Of a DNA stretch of 64,000 nucleotides, positions 35,841-42,387 are shown in pieces. The DNA comes from Paludibacteraceae bacterium (GTDB lineage Bacteria > Bacteroidota > Bacteroidia > Bacteroidales > Paludibacteraceae): NCBI GenBank assembly GCA_017443145.1, contig JAFSPA010000013.1, forward strand, positions 43,514-107,513, given 5' to 3'. Made by a program: the position numbers and the translations under genes. Within the stretch, counting starts at the first letter, position 1, and each line of letters starts with the position of its first letter. The notes under the pieces are model-generated. The model had not been told where the DNA came from. It made no database searches and saw only the letters and a program-made list of their open reading frames with translations.

Positions 35841-36791
35841 TTATTTTACTCTTGCTCCGTTGAGGTTGAAGAGTTCGTCGCCACGCTGGATGAAAAGTTG
35901 GCCGTTACGGATTACTTTTTGATTACTGATGGCTGATTTCTGGCTGCTGACTTGGTCGATAGCTGTTTGCATCGGCTGGATTTTGTTGCCGAATTCCTTC
36001 CAAGTGTTAGCATTCTTATAAAGCTCAACGGACTCTTCAGGCACGTACAAATCGCATGCTGCCACATTCACTCCGGAGAATACCAACGTCTCACATTCAG
36101 GTGGGGTGAGAGCAGAACACTGGATATTGTTCAAACTGGTGCATTGTTGGAAAGCACCAATATCAATGGTCTCAACAGTTGCAGGAATAATCACTTTGGT
36201 GAGAGCTGTACAATTATTGAAAGCATACTGTAGGATTTCTTTAACACCAGACTGCATCACTACAGTCTTCAGTGCGGTACAACCCGAAAAAGCCGTCCCT
36301 CCTATCCATTCAACGCTGCCTGGAATACTGATACTGTTCAAACTTGTACAATCCTTGAAAAGCGACAGTCCAATAAACTTGATGTTCTTTGAAAGAGTAA
36401 CACTTGTCAGTGCTGAGCACCCCAGAAAAGTGCCTTCTGCTATATAGACGACATTATCAGGAATAGTGATACTCTTCAAACCTGTGCACTGATAGAACGC
36501 ACCGAAATGGATAGTATCTATACTATTGGAAATATTTACATCGGTCAGCCCTTCACAGTTGGCGAAGGCAAGCGATGCGATAGATTTAACGTTGTAGGTC
36601 ACAGACTCGTAATCCACCGTAGCGGGGACAACTAAGTCTCCGGTGTATTTGTCGTCGCTCGGACATGTCGCAACTTCCGCCGTTTGGGTAGAGGAATCAA
36701 AAGTGTAGTACAGATCGCCGATTTTGATTGCGTCTGCAAAAGTGAACAATGTGCAGCAAATGGCTGCAAGTAAGATAAATGTTTTTCTCAT
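35841..36791 (-). CDS. BspA-type leucine-rich repeat surface protein with C-terminal export motif
   Basis: The 316-residue secreted protein has a signal peptide (MRKTFILLAAICCTLFTFADA). Residues about 75-250 hold six or more LRR_5/BspA repeats of some 23 residues (pattern ALTSVTLSKNIKFIGLSLF). A linker of low complexity (SSQKSAISNQ) leads to the C-terminal motif KVIRNGQLFIQRGDELF, ending GARVK. BspA repeats mediate adhesion in other Bacteroidales; the C-terminal motif is shared with neighbours and may direct export. It is preceded by a 5' leader almost identical to that of the 37755 gene. Confidence 0.8.
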   Translation of the reverse strand: MRKTFILLAAICCTLFTFADAIKIGDLYYTFDSSTQTAEVATCPSDDKYTGDLVVPATVDYESVTYNVKSIASLAFANCEGLTDVNISNSIDTIHFGAFYQCTGLKSITIPDNVVYIAEGTFLGCSALTSVTLSKNIKFIGLSLFKDCTSLNSISIPGSVEWIGGTAFSGCTALKTVVMQSGVKEILQYAFNNCTALTKVIIPATVETIDIGAFQQCTSLNNIQCSALTPPECETLVFSGVNVAACDLYVPEESVELYKNANTWKEFGNKIQPMQTAIDQVSSQKSAISNQKVIRNGQLFIQRGDELFNLNGARVK

Positions 36792-37028
36792 AAATGTTAA
36801 TTTTTTTGTGGTTAATAATATTTATTTTTGGTTACAAATCTGTAACCTTCTCATCATTTTTCGTGGTTAACTTCTCTTGGTTTTCTGTTCGTTAAATCGA
36901 TATATCAATTTTTCGTCATCTCGTCTCTAATAAACAACAAAGCGACTGGGACACAAAGTCCCAGCCGCCTGTTAGTCGGTTATCTCTTGCGAATATGTGC
37001 TAATCCCCATAGGGGGGGGCAATTCGCA
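36792..37028 (-). promoter_or_regulatory. Conserved 5' leader, copy 1
   Basis: This noncoding region ahead of the 35841 gene matches 38568-38809 at roughly 95% over about 200 bp by eye, though the flanking proteins differ. It contains an 11-bp hairpin (36942-36968, GCGACTGGGAC and partner, T-rich tail on the minus strand) that may terminate the DUF2442 transcript, a small GGTTAC/GTAACC hairpin, and AT-rich sequence before the ATG. No TAnnTTTG box was found between hairpin and ATG, so the promoter is of another type or upstream. Confidence 0.7.
36988..37028. repeat. G8 tract inside an inverted repeat
   Basis: TGCGAAT (36988-36994) and ATTCGCA (37022-37028) flank a run of eight G (37012-37019). 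Similarity to the second copy ends at this point. Confidence 0.75.
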
Positions 37029-37071
37029 TGATTCTATTCATGTTTTCACTATTCATCCGTTGATTGTAGGG

Positions 37072-37326
37072 TTAGTCCGCTATGAATCCAGCATGGAGTT
37101 CTTCTATAGGGAATACCAGATCCCAATTCTTTCCCCAAACAATATTCCCATTCTCGATATTAAAGCTATTGAACTTGCGCTCATCGAGATACTTATTGTA
37201 CTGTGGATGTGGGTGACGACGGATGAAGTCACCAACATTTATCGTTTGCATGGTATTGTCGCTAAACCAAAGGTTTACAGACAGGTTGCCAGCATCTTTT
37301 GCCTGTGTGATGTACAATCTACTCAT
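37072..37326 (-). CDS. DUF2442 domain-containing protein
   Basis: An 84-residue protein with the DUF2442 pattern: an N-terminal strand region LSVNLWFSDNTMQTINVGDFIRRHP, a middle YNKYLDERKFNSFNIENGNIVWG and the C-terminal aspartate/glutamate motif WDLVFPIEELHAG. Such proteins commonly pair with DUF4160 proteins and are discussed as toxin-antitoxin-like modules, though the mechanism is unproven. It lies 2 bp downstream of the DUF4160 gene on the same strand. Confidence 0.8.
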   Translation of the reverse strand: MSRLYITQAKDAGNLSVNLWFSDNTMQTINVGDFIRRHPHPQYNKYLDERKFNSFNIENGNIVWGKNWDLVFPIEELHAGFIAD

Positions 37327-37328
37327 AG

Positions 37329-37631
37329 TTATAATTTGGTTTTTATACTTGTACTTTTAATAGCCTGTTTCAGAACAAAGAACTTAATCCACTTGGATAT
37401 AATATTAGGATAATATTTGCGGATAAATGCCTCTGCTGTCTTTTGATCTTTTGCGGAGAGCGGTTCTTCACCTGCCTTCTCTCTAATACGAATATCTACC
37501 AATTCTCCATCCAACATTATCAATTCAAAGATACTCTGACAGCCTCCATGTGTAACGTGCACATGGATTGGCTCGTGCTCGTTAGAGTAGAAGAAAAAGA
37601 TAAACCCAAAATATTCAAAAATCTTAGGCAT
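37329..37631 (-). CDS. DUF4160 domain-containing protein
   Basis: A 100-residue protein with the family N-terminus MPKIFEYFGFIFFFYSNEHEPIHVHV, where the EHxPxHxHV histidine cluster is characteristic. A second strand region (IFELIMLDGELVDIRI) and a C-terminal helix (AKDQKTAEAFIRKYYPNI) follow. It is the first gene of a two-gene unit with DUF2442, with its own promoter. It is a diverged relative of the broken DUF4160 at 39136-39394. Confidence 0.8.
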   Translation of the reverse strand: MPKIFEYFGFIFFFYSNEHEPIHVHVTHGGCQSIFELIMLDGELVDIRIREKAGEEPLSAKDQKTAEAFIRKYYPNIISKWIKFFVLKQAIKSTSIKTKL

Positions 37632-37659
37632 ATTAAATGTGTATTTTCATTTCACGCCG

Positions 37660-37691
37660 CAAAAGTACAACAATTATTTGACATATGCAAA
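37660..37691 (-). promoter_or_regulatory. Promoter of the first DUF4160-DUF2442 pair
   Basis: Minus-strand TTTGC (37691-37687) and TACTTTTG (37667-37660), with 24-nt spacing. The downstream sequence TTTCATTTCACGCCGCAAAA (plus-strand reading, ending in the box) is shared with the second module. Confidence 0.8.
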
Positions 37692-37701
37692 TTATTTGCA
37701 T

Positions 37702-37736
37702 AAAAAATGCAACTTTCGTGAAAAAGCTGCACTTTT
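37702..37736 (-). terminator. Terminator T2, shared sequence
   Basis: Almost identical to T1 and T3: the stem AAAAGTGCAGCTTT/AAAGTTGCA with a T6 tail on the minus strand, 18 bp after the 37755 gene stop. The adjacent TAAACGTTAAACGTTATT spacer is also shared with T1. Confidence 0.85.
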
Positions 37737-37754
37737 CTCGCTAAACGTTAAACG

Positions 37755-38567
37755 TTATTTCACTCTTGCACCTGTAGCGTTAAAGAGTTCGCCGTTACGT
37801 TCAATCAAGAGTTGACCGTTTACAATCACTTTCTCAGCCTGTTTTTGCGCATGTACTTGGGGGATTCCCGTAGTTTTGGCTATTATTTTCACATCAATAT
37901 CTTTCAATTTTACGCCTTCGGAAACAACAGCATGTTGCGTCTCGTCATATACAGCATCTGCAGGAGTCTTAAACACGCAATCAATCATTTGGAAACTTGT
38001 CAAGTCATCAAACATATTATTACTCGGATGAGCAGTAATATCACAGAAATTGATGATAAGCTGCCCCATAGAAGATGGACCGTAGCCACCGATAGTCCAA
38101 ATGTTATCCTCAAAGGTCAATGCAAGGTTTTTAATCGTGAGTAGGCCTTGGTCTATATTGAGTCCATTACCTCCCCGGATAGTAAGATTATCCGACTTGG
38201 GACTTCCACCGCTTACACGAATTTCCGTACTGGGGTCTACGTGAAGAATAGCTCTTTGCATCGAGTTGTTGTCCAAAATGTTAGTTCCTTTGAAGACAAC
38301 ATTCAAAGGAGTTCCCGTGTCTTCTGATTTGATGAAGTACCAAGTGCCGGAAGTCGGACGCGTCCAGTTAACGTCCGTTAAAGTCAGCGTGTTGGTTGAG
38401 TTGTTGAACTCAATCGTTCCGCTTGTAACGTTTGCCACTGTTGCCAAATCGTTCACATTTTCGGACGTGATATACACGTTACATAATTTAAAAGTTGTTT
38501 GCCAAGCCTGTGCTTGTGCAAAAACAGTAGAAATTGCCATCGTGGCAATAAGTAATGTTTTTTTCAT
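37755..38567 (-). CDS. Secreted surface protein with beta-solenoid-like repeats and C-terminal export motif
   Basis: The 270-residue protein has a signal peptide (MKKTLLIATMAISTVFAQAQA). The mature region shows a NSTNTLTLTDVNW-type strand followed by LNVVFKGTNIL and later GLLTIKNLALTF and GQLIINFCDI, a repetitive beta pattern also seen in the proteins at 40542 and 42388. It ends with KVIVNGQLLIERNGELF and GARVK, the motif shared by four neighbours. Function is not known. The 5' leader and terminator match those of the 35841 gene although the proteins do not align in between. Confidence 0.75.
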   Translation of the reverse strand: MKKTLLIATMAISTVFAQAQAWQTTFKLCNVYITSENVNDLATVANVTSGTIEFNNSTNTLTLTDVNWTRPTSGTWYFIKSEDTGTPLNVVFKGTNILDNNSMQRAILHVDPSTEIRVSGGSPKSDNLTIRGGNGLNIDQGLLTIKNLALTFEDNIWTIGGYGPSSMGQLIINFCDITAHPSNNMFDDLTSFQMIDCVFKTPADAVYDETQHAVVSEGVKLKDIDVKIIAKTTGIPQVHAQKQAEKVIVNGQLLIERNGELFNATGARVK

Positions 38568-38809
38568 AAATGTTAATTTTTTGTGGTTAATAATATTTAT
38601 TTTTCGTTACAAATCTGTAACCTTCTCATTATTTTTCGTGGTTAACTTCTCTTGGTTTTCTGTTCGTTAAATCGATATAACAATTTTTCGTCATCTCGTC
38701 TCTAATAAACAACAAAGCGACCGGGACACGAAGTCCCAGCCGCCTTGTTAGCCGGTTATCTTATGCGAACAGTTAAATTTTCCGTAGGGGGGGGGGGGTA
38801 ATTCGCATG
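38568..38809 (-). promoter_or_regulatory. Conserved 5' leader, copy 2
   Basis: Counterpart of 36792-37028 with few substitutions. The hairpin is at 38717-38743, where paired-base changes (C for T in one arm) keep the stem. The 70 bp from 38810 to 38879 show no similarity to copy 1 and nothing else recognisable. Confidence 0.7.
38763..38809. repeat. G12 tract inside an inverted repeat
   Basis: ATGCGAA at 38763-38769 and TTCGCAT at about 38803-38809 flank twelve consecutive G (38787-38798). The equivalent tract in copy 1 has eight G. Confidence 0.75.
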
Positions 38810-38879
38810 TAAGTCGCTGTTATATTGCAATTTATCATCATATATTCCAGTTTAACGTCAGCAAGTGACAGCGTTATAT

Positions 38880-39122
38880 TTATGCTACCGTTCCTACTTC
38901 ATAGAGATACTCCGGCGCAAAACCGATTTCGTTTGACCAATCAACAGAAAAAGGATCTAACTTAAATTGACGGAAATAATCCATGTCTTGTAACTTAGTA
39001 CAAATACCTTTTTGAGCCAAAGGCCAAAAGTCCACAAACTTTACTGCTCCGTCATTAAATGACAGACGCAATACGTAATTGTGGATGTAATCCGCGCCAG
39101 TTACTTTTAAAATAGGTTTCAT
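38880..39122 (-). CDS. DUF2442 domain-containing protein (second copy)
   Basis: An 80-residue protein with NYVLRLSFNDGAVKFVDFWPL and WSNEIGFAPEYLYEVG, a clear DUF2442 pattern of a different subgroup from the 37072 protein (little identity by eye). It follows the DUF4160 pseudogene by 13 bp. With its partner broken, it may persist alone. It reads into the conserved leader of the 37755 gene. Confidence 0.8.
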   Translation of the reverse strand: MKPILKVTGADYIHNYVLRLSFNDGAVKFVDFWPLAQKGICTKLQDMDYFRQFKLDPFSVDWSNEIGFAPEYLYEVGTVA

Positions 39123-39135
39123 ATTTCCTCCTTTC

Positions 39136-39394
39136 TTATTGCAAAGGACTTATCTTCATCGGAGCTTCGGACTTGCCTAAACGTTCCCAGTTTGCCAAAA
39201 GTTCATCTTGATGTTGGTCCAACCACTCATATATCAACCGCAAAGCACGACGTGGTAAGGAACCTGTCACAACACCATCTTTAATAGTAATGATAGCTTC
39301 GTAATCTTGGTATTTCACATGAAAATGAGGAGGATTATGCCTCGCTCATGTACATATAAATTACGATTCCATAAAATGAACTTATTTCAGGCAT
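39136..39394 (-). pseudogene. DUF4160 gene broken by a frameshift
   Basis: Read from the ATG at 39394 the frame gives MPEISSFYGIVIYMYMSEA and stops at 39337-39335. Shifted by one frame, the sequence continues HNPPHFHVKYQDYEAIITI and runs to the stop at 39136 (KISPLQ). Together they form a normal DUF4160 protein of about 85 residues with the expected EHNPPHFHV-type histidine cluster split at the shift. A GTG at 39318 would only give a 60-residue C-terminal piece. The cause is a small deletion in the cell line or a sequence error. Confidence 0.8.
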
Positions 39395-39422
39395 ATTGTT
39401 CTTGGCTTTTCATTTCACGCCG

Positions 39423-39454
39423 CAAAAGTACAACTTTTTTTGCATATTTGCAAA
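39423..39454 (-). promoter_or_regulatory. Promoter of the second DUF4160-DUF2442 pair
   Basis: Minus-strand TTTGC (39454-39450) and TACTTTTG (39430-39423), 24-nt spacing, in the same sequence context as the promoter at 37660-37691. Confidence 0.8.
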
Positions 39455-39638
39455 TAAAATAACCTTTTTCTTCATTTTTCTGCCTTTTTCTGCTTCTTTC
39501 ATCGTTCCTCACCAACATTTTTCTTCTGCTTTTTTCATCATTCCTCACCAACAATTTCCGCTTTTTTCATCATTCCTCACCAACATTTTTCTTCTGCTTC
39601 TTTCATCGTTCCTCACCAACAATTCTTGTCCTGTTATT
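39455..39638. repeat. Pyrimidine-rich stretch with four TTCCTCACCAACA repeats
   Basis: Noncoding. TTCCTCACCAACA occurs at 39505, 39541, 39573 and 39609 (spacings 36, 32, 36), separated by T/C-rich spacers of two alternating kinds. Unequal spacing, length and absence of cas genes argue against CRISPR. An open frame across it gives only low-complexity residues. A similar T/C-rich stretch precedes the 20932 promoter. Confidence 0.7.
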
Positions 39639-39726
39639 CCCGAAGGTCGCCCGAAGGTCACCCGAAGGTCACCCGAAGGTCGAACGACGGTCGAACGACA
39701 GTCGAACGACGGTAGAACGACAGTCA
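39639..39726. repeat. Eight 11-bp tandem repeats, block 2
   Basis: Four units CCCGAAGGTCR followed by four AACGACRGTMR (39639-39726), exactly 88 bp. It is homologous to block 1 at 21029-21116, including flanks on both sides. It lies about 90 bp upstream of the ytxH promoter. The 39727-39813 remainder holds only the shared flank and A-rich sequence. Confidence 0.85.
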
Positions 39727-39813
39727 CACGGTACCATAACGGGCGCACAAGATGACGCGACAACCACAGACTACTACTAAAATAACAAAAAAAGCATTTT
39801 TTTATACAATTTT

Positions 39814-39845
39814 CTTGCTTATATCAGAAAAAAGCAGTACCTTTG
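39814..39845 (+). promoter_or_regulatory. Promoter of the ytxH-like operon
   Basis: CTTGC at 39814 and TACCTTTG at 39838-39845, with 24-nt spacing. Confidence 0.8.
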
Positions 39846-39874
39846 CGGCGAAATTGGATAACACCTTATTTATT

Positions 39875-40084
39875 ATGTTAGGCAAACTGATTAAAAACTC
39901 GCTGGTCTTTGCAGCCGGCGCTGCCGTAGGAGCAGGAGTTCTGTGGCTCATGTCTGAGGATGGTAAAGAAACGCGCGAACAACTGCGCGACATTGCTGAC
40001 AAAGCAAAGCAAAAGATGCAAGAGTGCTACGAACAAGTAAAACAAGAAACGGAGGTCAAAGATGAAACTGCAAATCCTGCCTGA
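39875..40084 (+). CDS. YtxH domain-containing small membrane protein
   Basis: A 69-residue protein from the ATG at 39875. It has one membrane segment (SLVFAAGAAVGAGVLWLMS, residues 8-26) followed by the YtxH-typical basic/acidic helix EDGKETREQLRDIADKAKQKM. Probably a single-pass inner-membrane protein; in other bacteria such proteins are stress-associated. The last 23 bp overlap the next gene, whose Shine-Dalgarno lies inside this one. The longer frame from 39752 crosses the promoter and is rejected. Confidence 0.8.
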   Translation: MLGKLIKNSLVFAAGAAVGAGVLWLMSEDGKETREQLRDIADKAKQKMQECYEQVKQETEVKDETANPA

Positions 40085-40499
40085 TGTAGAGTCGTTCGCA
40101 AAAGCCGAATACAATGTGCTGCGACTCAAAGCGATTGACAAAGTGAGCCATTTGATTGGTTCTCTATTGCTGATTATCTGCCTGATACTCATAGGTTTTG
40201 CGGTATTGACTTTCGGCGCAGCAGCTGCTGTCTTCGCGCTTGGACAATGCTTGCCGCTCTGGGCTGCATGCCTTATTGTCGGAGCGGCATACTTACTGCT
40301 GATTCCTATTCTCATCATCGGCAGTACGGTCCTTTTTGTCAACCCAATCATCCGCAAACTCGGAGGCGCTAAGAACGAGCAAGAACTCAAGTGCGAGACG
40401 ATCCGCGCCGAAGGCGAAGCTGCCGTTCAACGCGAGCGAATGAAAGCTGTCCAAACTGTTTGGGCCACTCTTCGCAACTTATTTGTCAAGAAAGATTAA
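40062..40499 (+). CDS. Two-helix membrane protein (holin-like / YtxH partner)
   Basis: A 145-residue protein with two strong membrane segments (about residues 33-55 and 65-92) and a charged helical C-terminus (NEQELKCETIRAEGEAAVQRERMKAVQ). The arrangement resembles the phage-holin-3_6-like/Actinobacterial-type membrane proteins that follow YtxH genes in Bacteroidales. A strong Shine-Dalgarno GGAGG (40051-40055) sits 6 nt before the ATG, unusual in this window. It overlaps the YtxH-like gene by 23 bp. Confidence 0.7.
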   Translation: MKLQILPDVESFAKAEYNVLRLKAIDKVSHLIGSLLLIICLILIGFAVLTFGAAAAVFALGQCLPLWAACLIVGAAYLLLIPILIIGSTVLFVNPIIRKLGGAKNEQELKCETIRAEGEAAVQRERMKAVQTVWATLRNLFVKKD

Positions 40500-40541
40500 A
40501 ACCAAATAAATTAACCCAATTATTAACCAATTTTTACTATT

Positions 40542-41978
40542 ATGAGAAAAACTTTCCTTTTTCTTGCTGCGCTGACGATAGCAGTAGCAGCGAATGCATT
40601 TACCTTACGAATGCAAAACTCCGATCTCGGAATTAACAAAAGTCTTTCCGAGGCCACTGATGATCCGGACTTCTTCGGTGACGGTAAGGTGTCTGTTACA
40701 TTTGACGCCGCTAACAACCGCGTTAATGTGACGTTAAATAACGCCACTCTGAAAGGCACGAACGCCCAAGAATTATTCTATTTCGTAGGTGATGATACTT
40801 ATACATCTGTTGTGATGGATCTCATCGGCAAGAACTATATGATTGGCGAGGGAAACTATTCAAAGCCTATATTAGTTCAAGATGCATTTTTGTATGTGTT
40901 GCCGGAAGATCCGGGAAATGCTTCGCTTGAAATTTCCGGAAAAACATTGTTGATTCAGGCCAATAAGACTAAAACGAATGCAGGTCTATTTTTTGGTAGT
41001 TTAATTGGTGATCCCTTTGATCTCACCATCACAACGACCAGTTCTAACCAGCCCGTGTTCTATGGTTCTGGAGCTGGTGCCAAGCAAGTAGCTTTGTGGT
41101 TCTTGGCAGTAAATGTTACGATTAACGCGTCTGAAAATAACCAAGTGACACAGGGCTTTGACATGATGGCCTGTGGTGGCAAAATTAGAACAGCAGGTGT
41201 GACCGTCAAAGACGGCAAAACCTTTGCCAAAGACGATGCTGACTACAAAGGCAATTTGGTCATCGTAGCCCCTCTATCCATTCAAGTCGGTACGACGGTT
41301 ATGTATCCAGACGAGGAGTTCACTCCCGCTGAAATCAAAGCAGGTTCTTTAACCTATGACAAAGCAACTCGTACCGTTACGTTAGACAATGCAACGATTG
41401 ACGGCAGATTGGTTGTTGCTAACAACAATGCAACTATCTATCTCAAGGGAGCGAATAAGTTTGAGAACACCTCGATCGACACTCCCGAACGCGTTTATAG
41501 TATGAATGTTAAGATTACCGGCGATAAGGATGCTACGCTGGAAATTGACGGTAATAACACATGTCCGGGCATTTACGTTCCCAACGGACTTGAAATCGGA
41601 GACTTTGCTAAATTGACTATTAACAACGTAACGAAAGGTATTGTGGGTAGTTCGTCCGAAAGCGAAACAGATGTGCTCACTCTGAATAAGACTCCGATGG
41701 AGATTAAATCTACGGCAGGTGTTATTACTGCCTTTGAGAACATAGTGATGGCTGCAAGCGGCATGGAGTGGAGTCCTGCTGCAACATATAATACCACCAC
41801 AAAAGCACTTGAGGATGCAGATGGTAATATGCTTGGCGAAGTTGCTCTGACTAAAGTCGCTGCTATCAATAACGTTGTAAACAACAATGCTGTAAGCGGC
41901 AAGTTCATCCGCAACGGACAACTGCTCATCGAGCATAACGGCGAACTCTATAACGCTACCGGCGCAAAAGTAAAATAA
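40542..41978 (+). CDS. Secreted surface protein with beta-solenoid-like repeats and C-terminal export motif
   Basis: The 478-residue protein has a signal peptide (MRKTFLFLAALTIAVAANA). Two similar regions contain the pattern VTFDAANNRVNVTLNNATLKG (residues about 47-67) and LTYDKATRTVTLDNATIDG (about 270-288), suggesting repeated beta-solenoid domains. A central IKVTGDKDATLEIDGNN-like strand set follows. It ends GKFIRNGQLLIEHNGELY and GAKVK. Only 42 bp separate it from the holin-like gene, so it may share the ytxH promoter. It carries the same terminator as the two minus-strand surface genes. Confidence 0.78.
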   Translation: MRKTFLFLAALTIAVAANAFTLRMQNSDLGINKSLSEATDDPDFFGDGKVSVTFDAANNRVNVTLNNATLKGTNAQELFYFVGDDTYTSVVMDLIGKNYMIGEGNYSKPILVQDAFLYVLPEDPGNASLEISGKTLLIQANKTKTNAGLFFGSLIGDPFDLTITTTSSNQPVFYGSGAGAKQVALWFLAVNVTINASENNQVTQGFDMMACGGKIRTAGVTVKDGKTFAKDDADYKGNLVIVAPLSIQVGTTVMYPDEEFTPAEIKAGSLTYDKATRTVTLDNATIDGRLVVANNNATIYLKGANKFENTSIDTPERVYSMNVKITGDKDATLEIDGNNTCPGIYVPNGLEIGDFAKLTINNVTKGIVGSSSESETDVLTLNKTPMEIKSTAGVITAFENIVMAASGMEWSPAATYNTTTKALEDADGNMLGEVALTKVAAINNVVNNNAVSGKFIRNGQLLIEHNGELYNATGAKVK

Positions 41979-41993
41979 TACCGGTCTAACGAT

Positions 41994-42025
41994 ATTCCGG
42001 TATTTCGGTATTCCGGTATTCCGTA
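41994..42025. repeat. Four 8-bp tandem units ATTCCGGT
   Basis: ATTCCGGT, ATTTCGGT, ATTCCGGT and ATTCCGTA in tandem between the 40542 stop and terminator T3. Confidence 0.7.
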
Positions 42026-42040
42026 ATCCCGAAATACCCT

Positions 42041-42077
42041 AAAAGTGCAGCTTTTTCACGAAAGTTGCACTTTTTTT
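42041..42077 (+). terminator. Terminator T3, shared sequence
   Basis: The stem AAAAGTGCAGCTTT/AAAGTTGCACTTTT with a T7 tail. All 37 bases equal T1 on the other strand. Confidence 0.9.
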
Positions 42078-42086
42078 GTCCAAATA

Positions 42087-42118
42087 TTTGCATATGTGAG
42101 AAAAAAGCAGTACTTTCG
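42087..42118 (+). promoter_or_regulatory. Orphan promoter-like sequence
   Basis: TTTGC at 42087 and TACTTTCG (one mismatch to TAnnTTTG) at 42111-42118 with exact 24-nt spacing. No gene follows for 270 bp. The intervening 42119-42309 region has a TTCGA/TCGAA inverted repeat around CCCCCAAAGGGACCC and otherwise nothing recognised. Confidence 0.5.
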
Positions 42119-42309
42119 ACCTACTCCCCCAAAGGGACCCTTCGAATGGTGGTTCGCGCCCTGCGGAATATACACAATCGATATTTTTTGCCGGCACTAT
42201 ATACCTACACTTTTAACCTCAAATAGTCCATTTTAATGCAAGCATAAACGTCTTATTTGCGCATAAAAGTAATAATATTTTATTATTTCGGCTAAAAATA
42301 AAAGAAAAA

Positions 42310-42341
42310 TTTGTGTATATGCAATTTTTGTCGTATATTTG
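42310..42341 (+). promoter_or_regulatory. Promoter of the 42388 surface gene
   Basis: TTTGT at 42310 and TATATTTG at 42334-42341, spaced 24 nt, 47 bp before the ATG. Confidence 0.75.
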
Positions 42342-42387
42342 CAGCGTGAATAGAACCGTTAAAATGTAAAATTACAAAATACGAATT

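Noticed and set aside
36942..36968. Leader hairpin as a known riboswitch
   Set aside because: Simple 11-bp stem with 5-nt loop and a T-rich tail on the minus strand; better explained as a terminator of the DUF2442 transcript.
39505..39621. Possible CRISPR-like array (four TTCCTCACCAACA copies)
   Set aside because: Repeat too short (13 bp), spacers nearly alike in two types, no cas genes.
39396..39755. 119-codon open frame over the repeat-rich spacer
   Set aside because: Translates T/C-rich and 11-bp repeats into low-complexity residues, has no signal or domain, and overlaps a minus-strand promoter.
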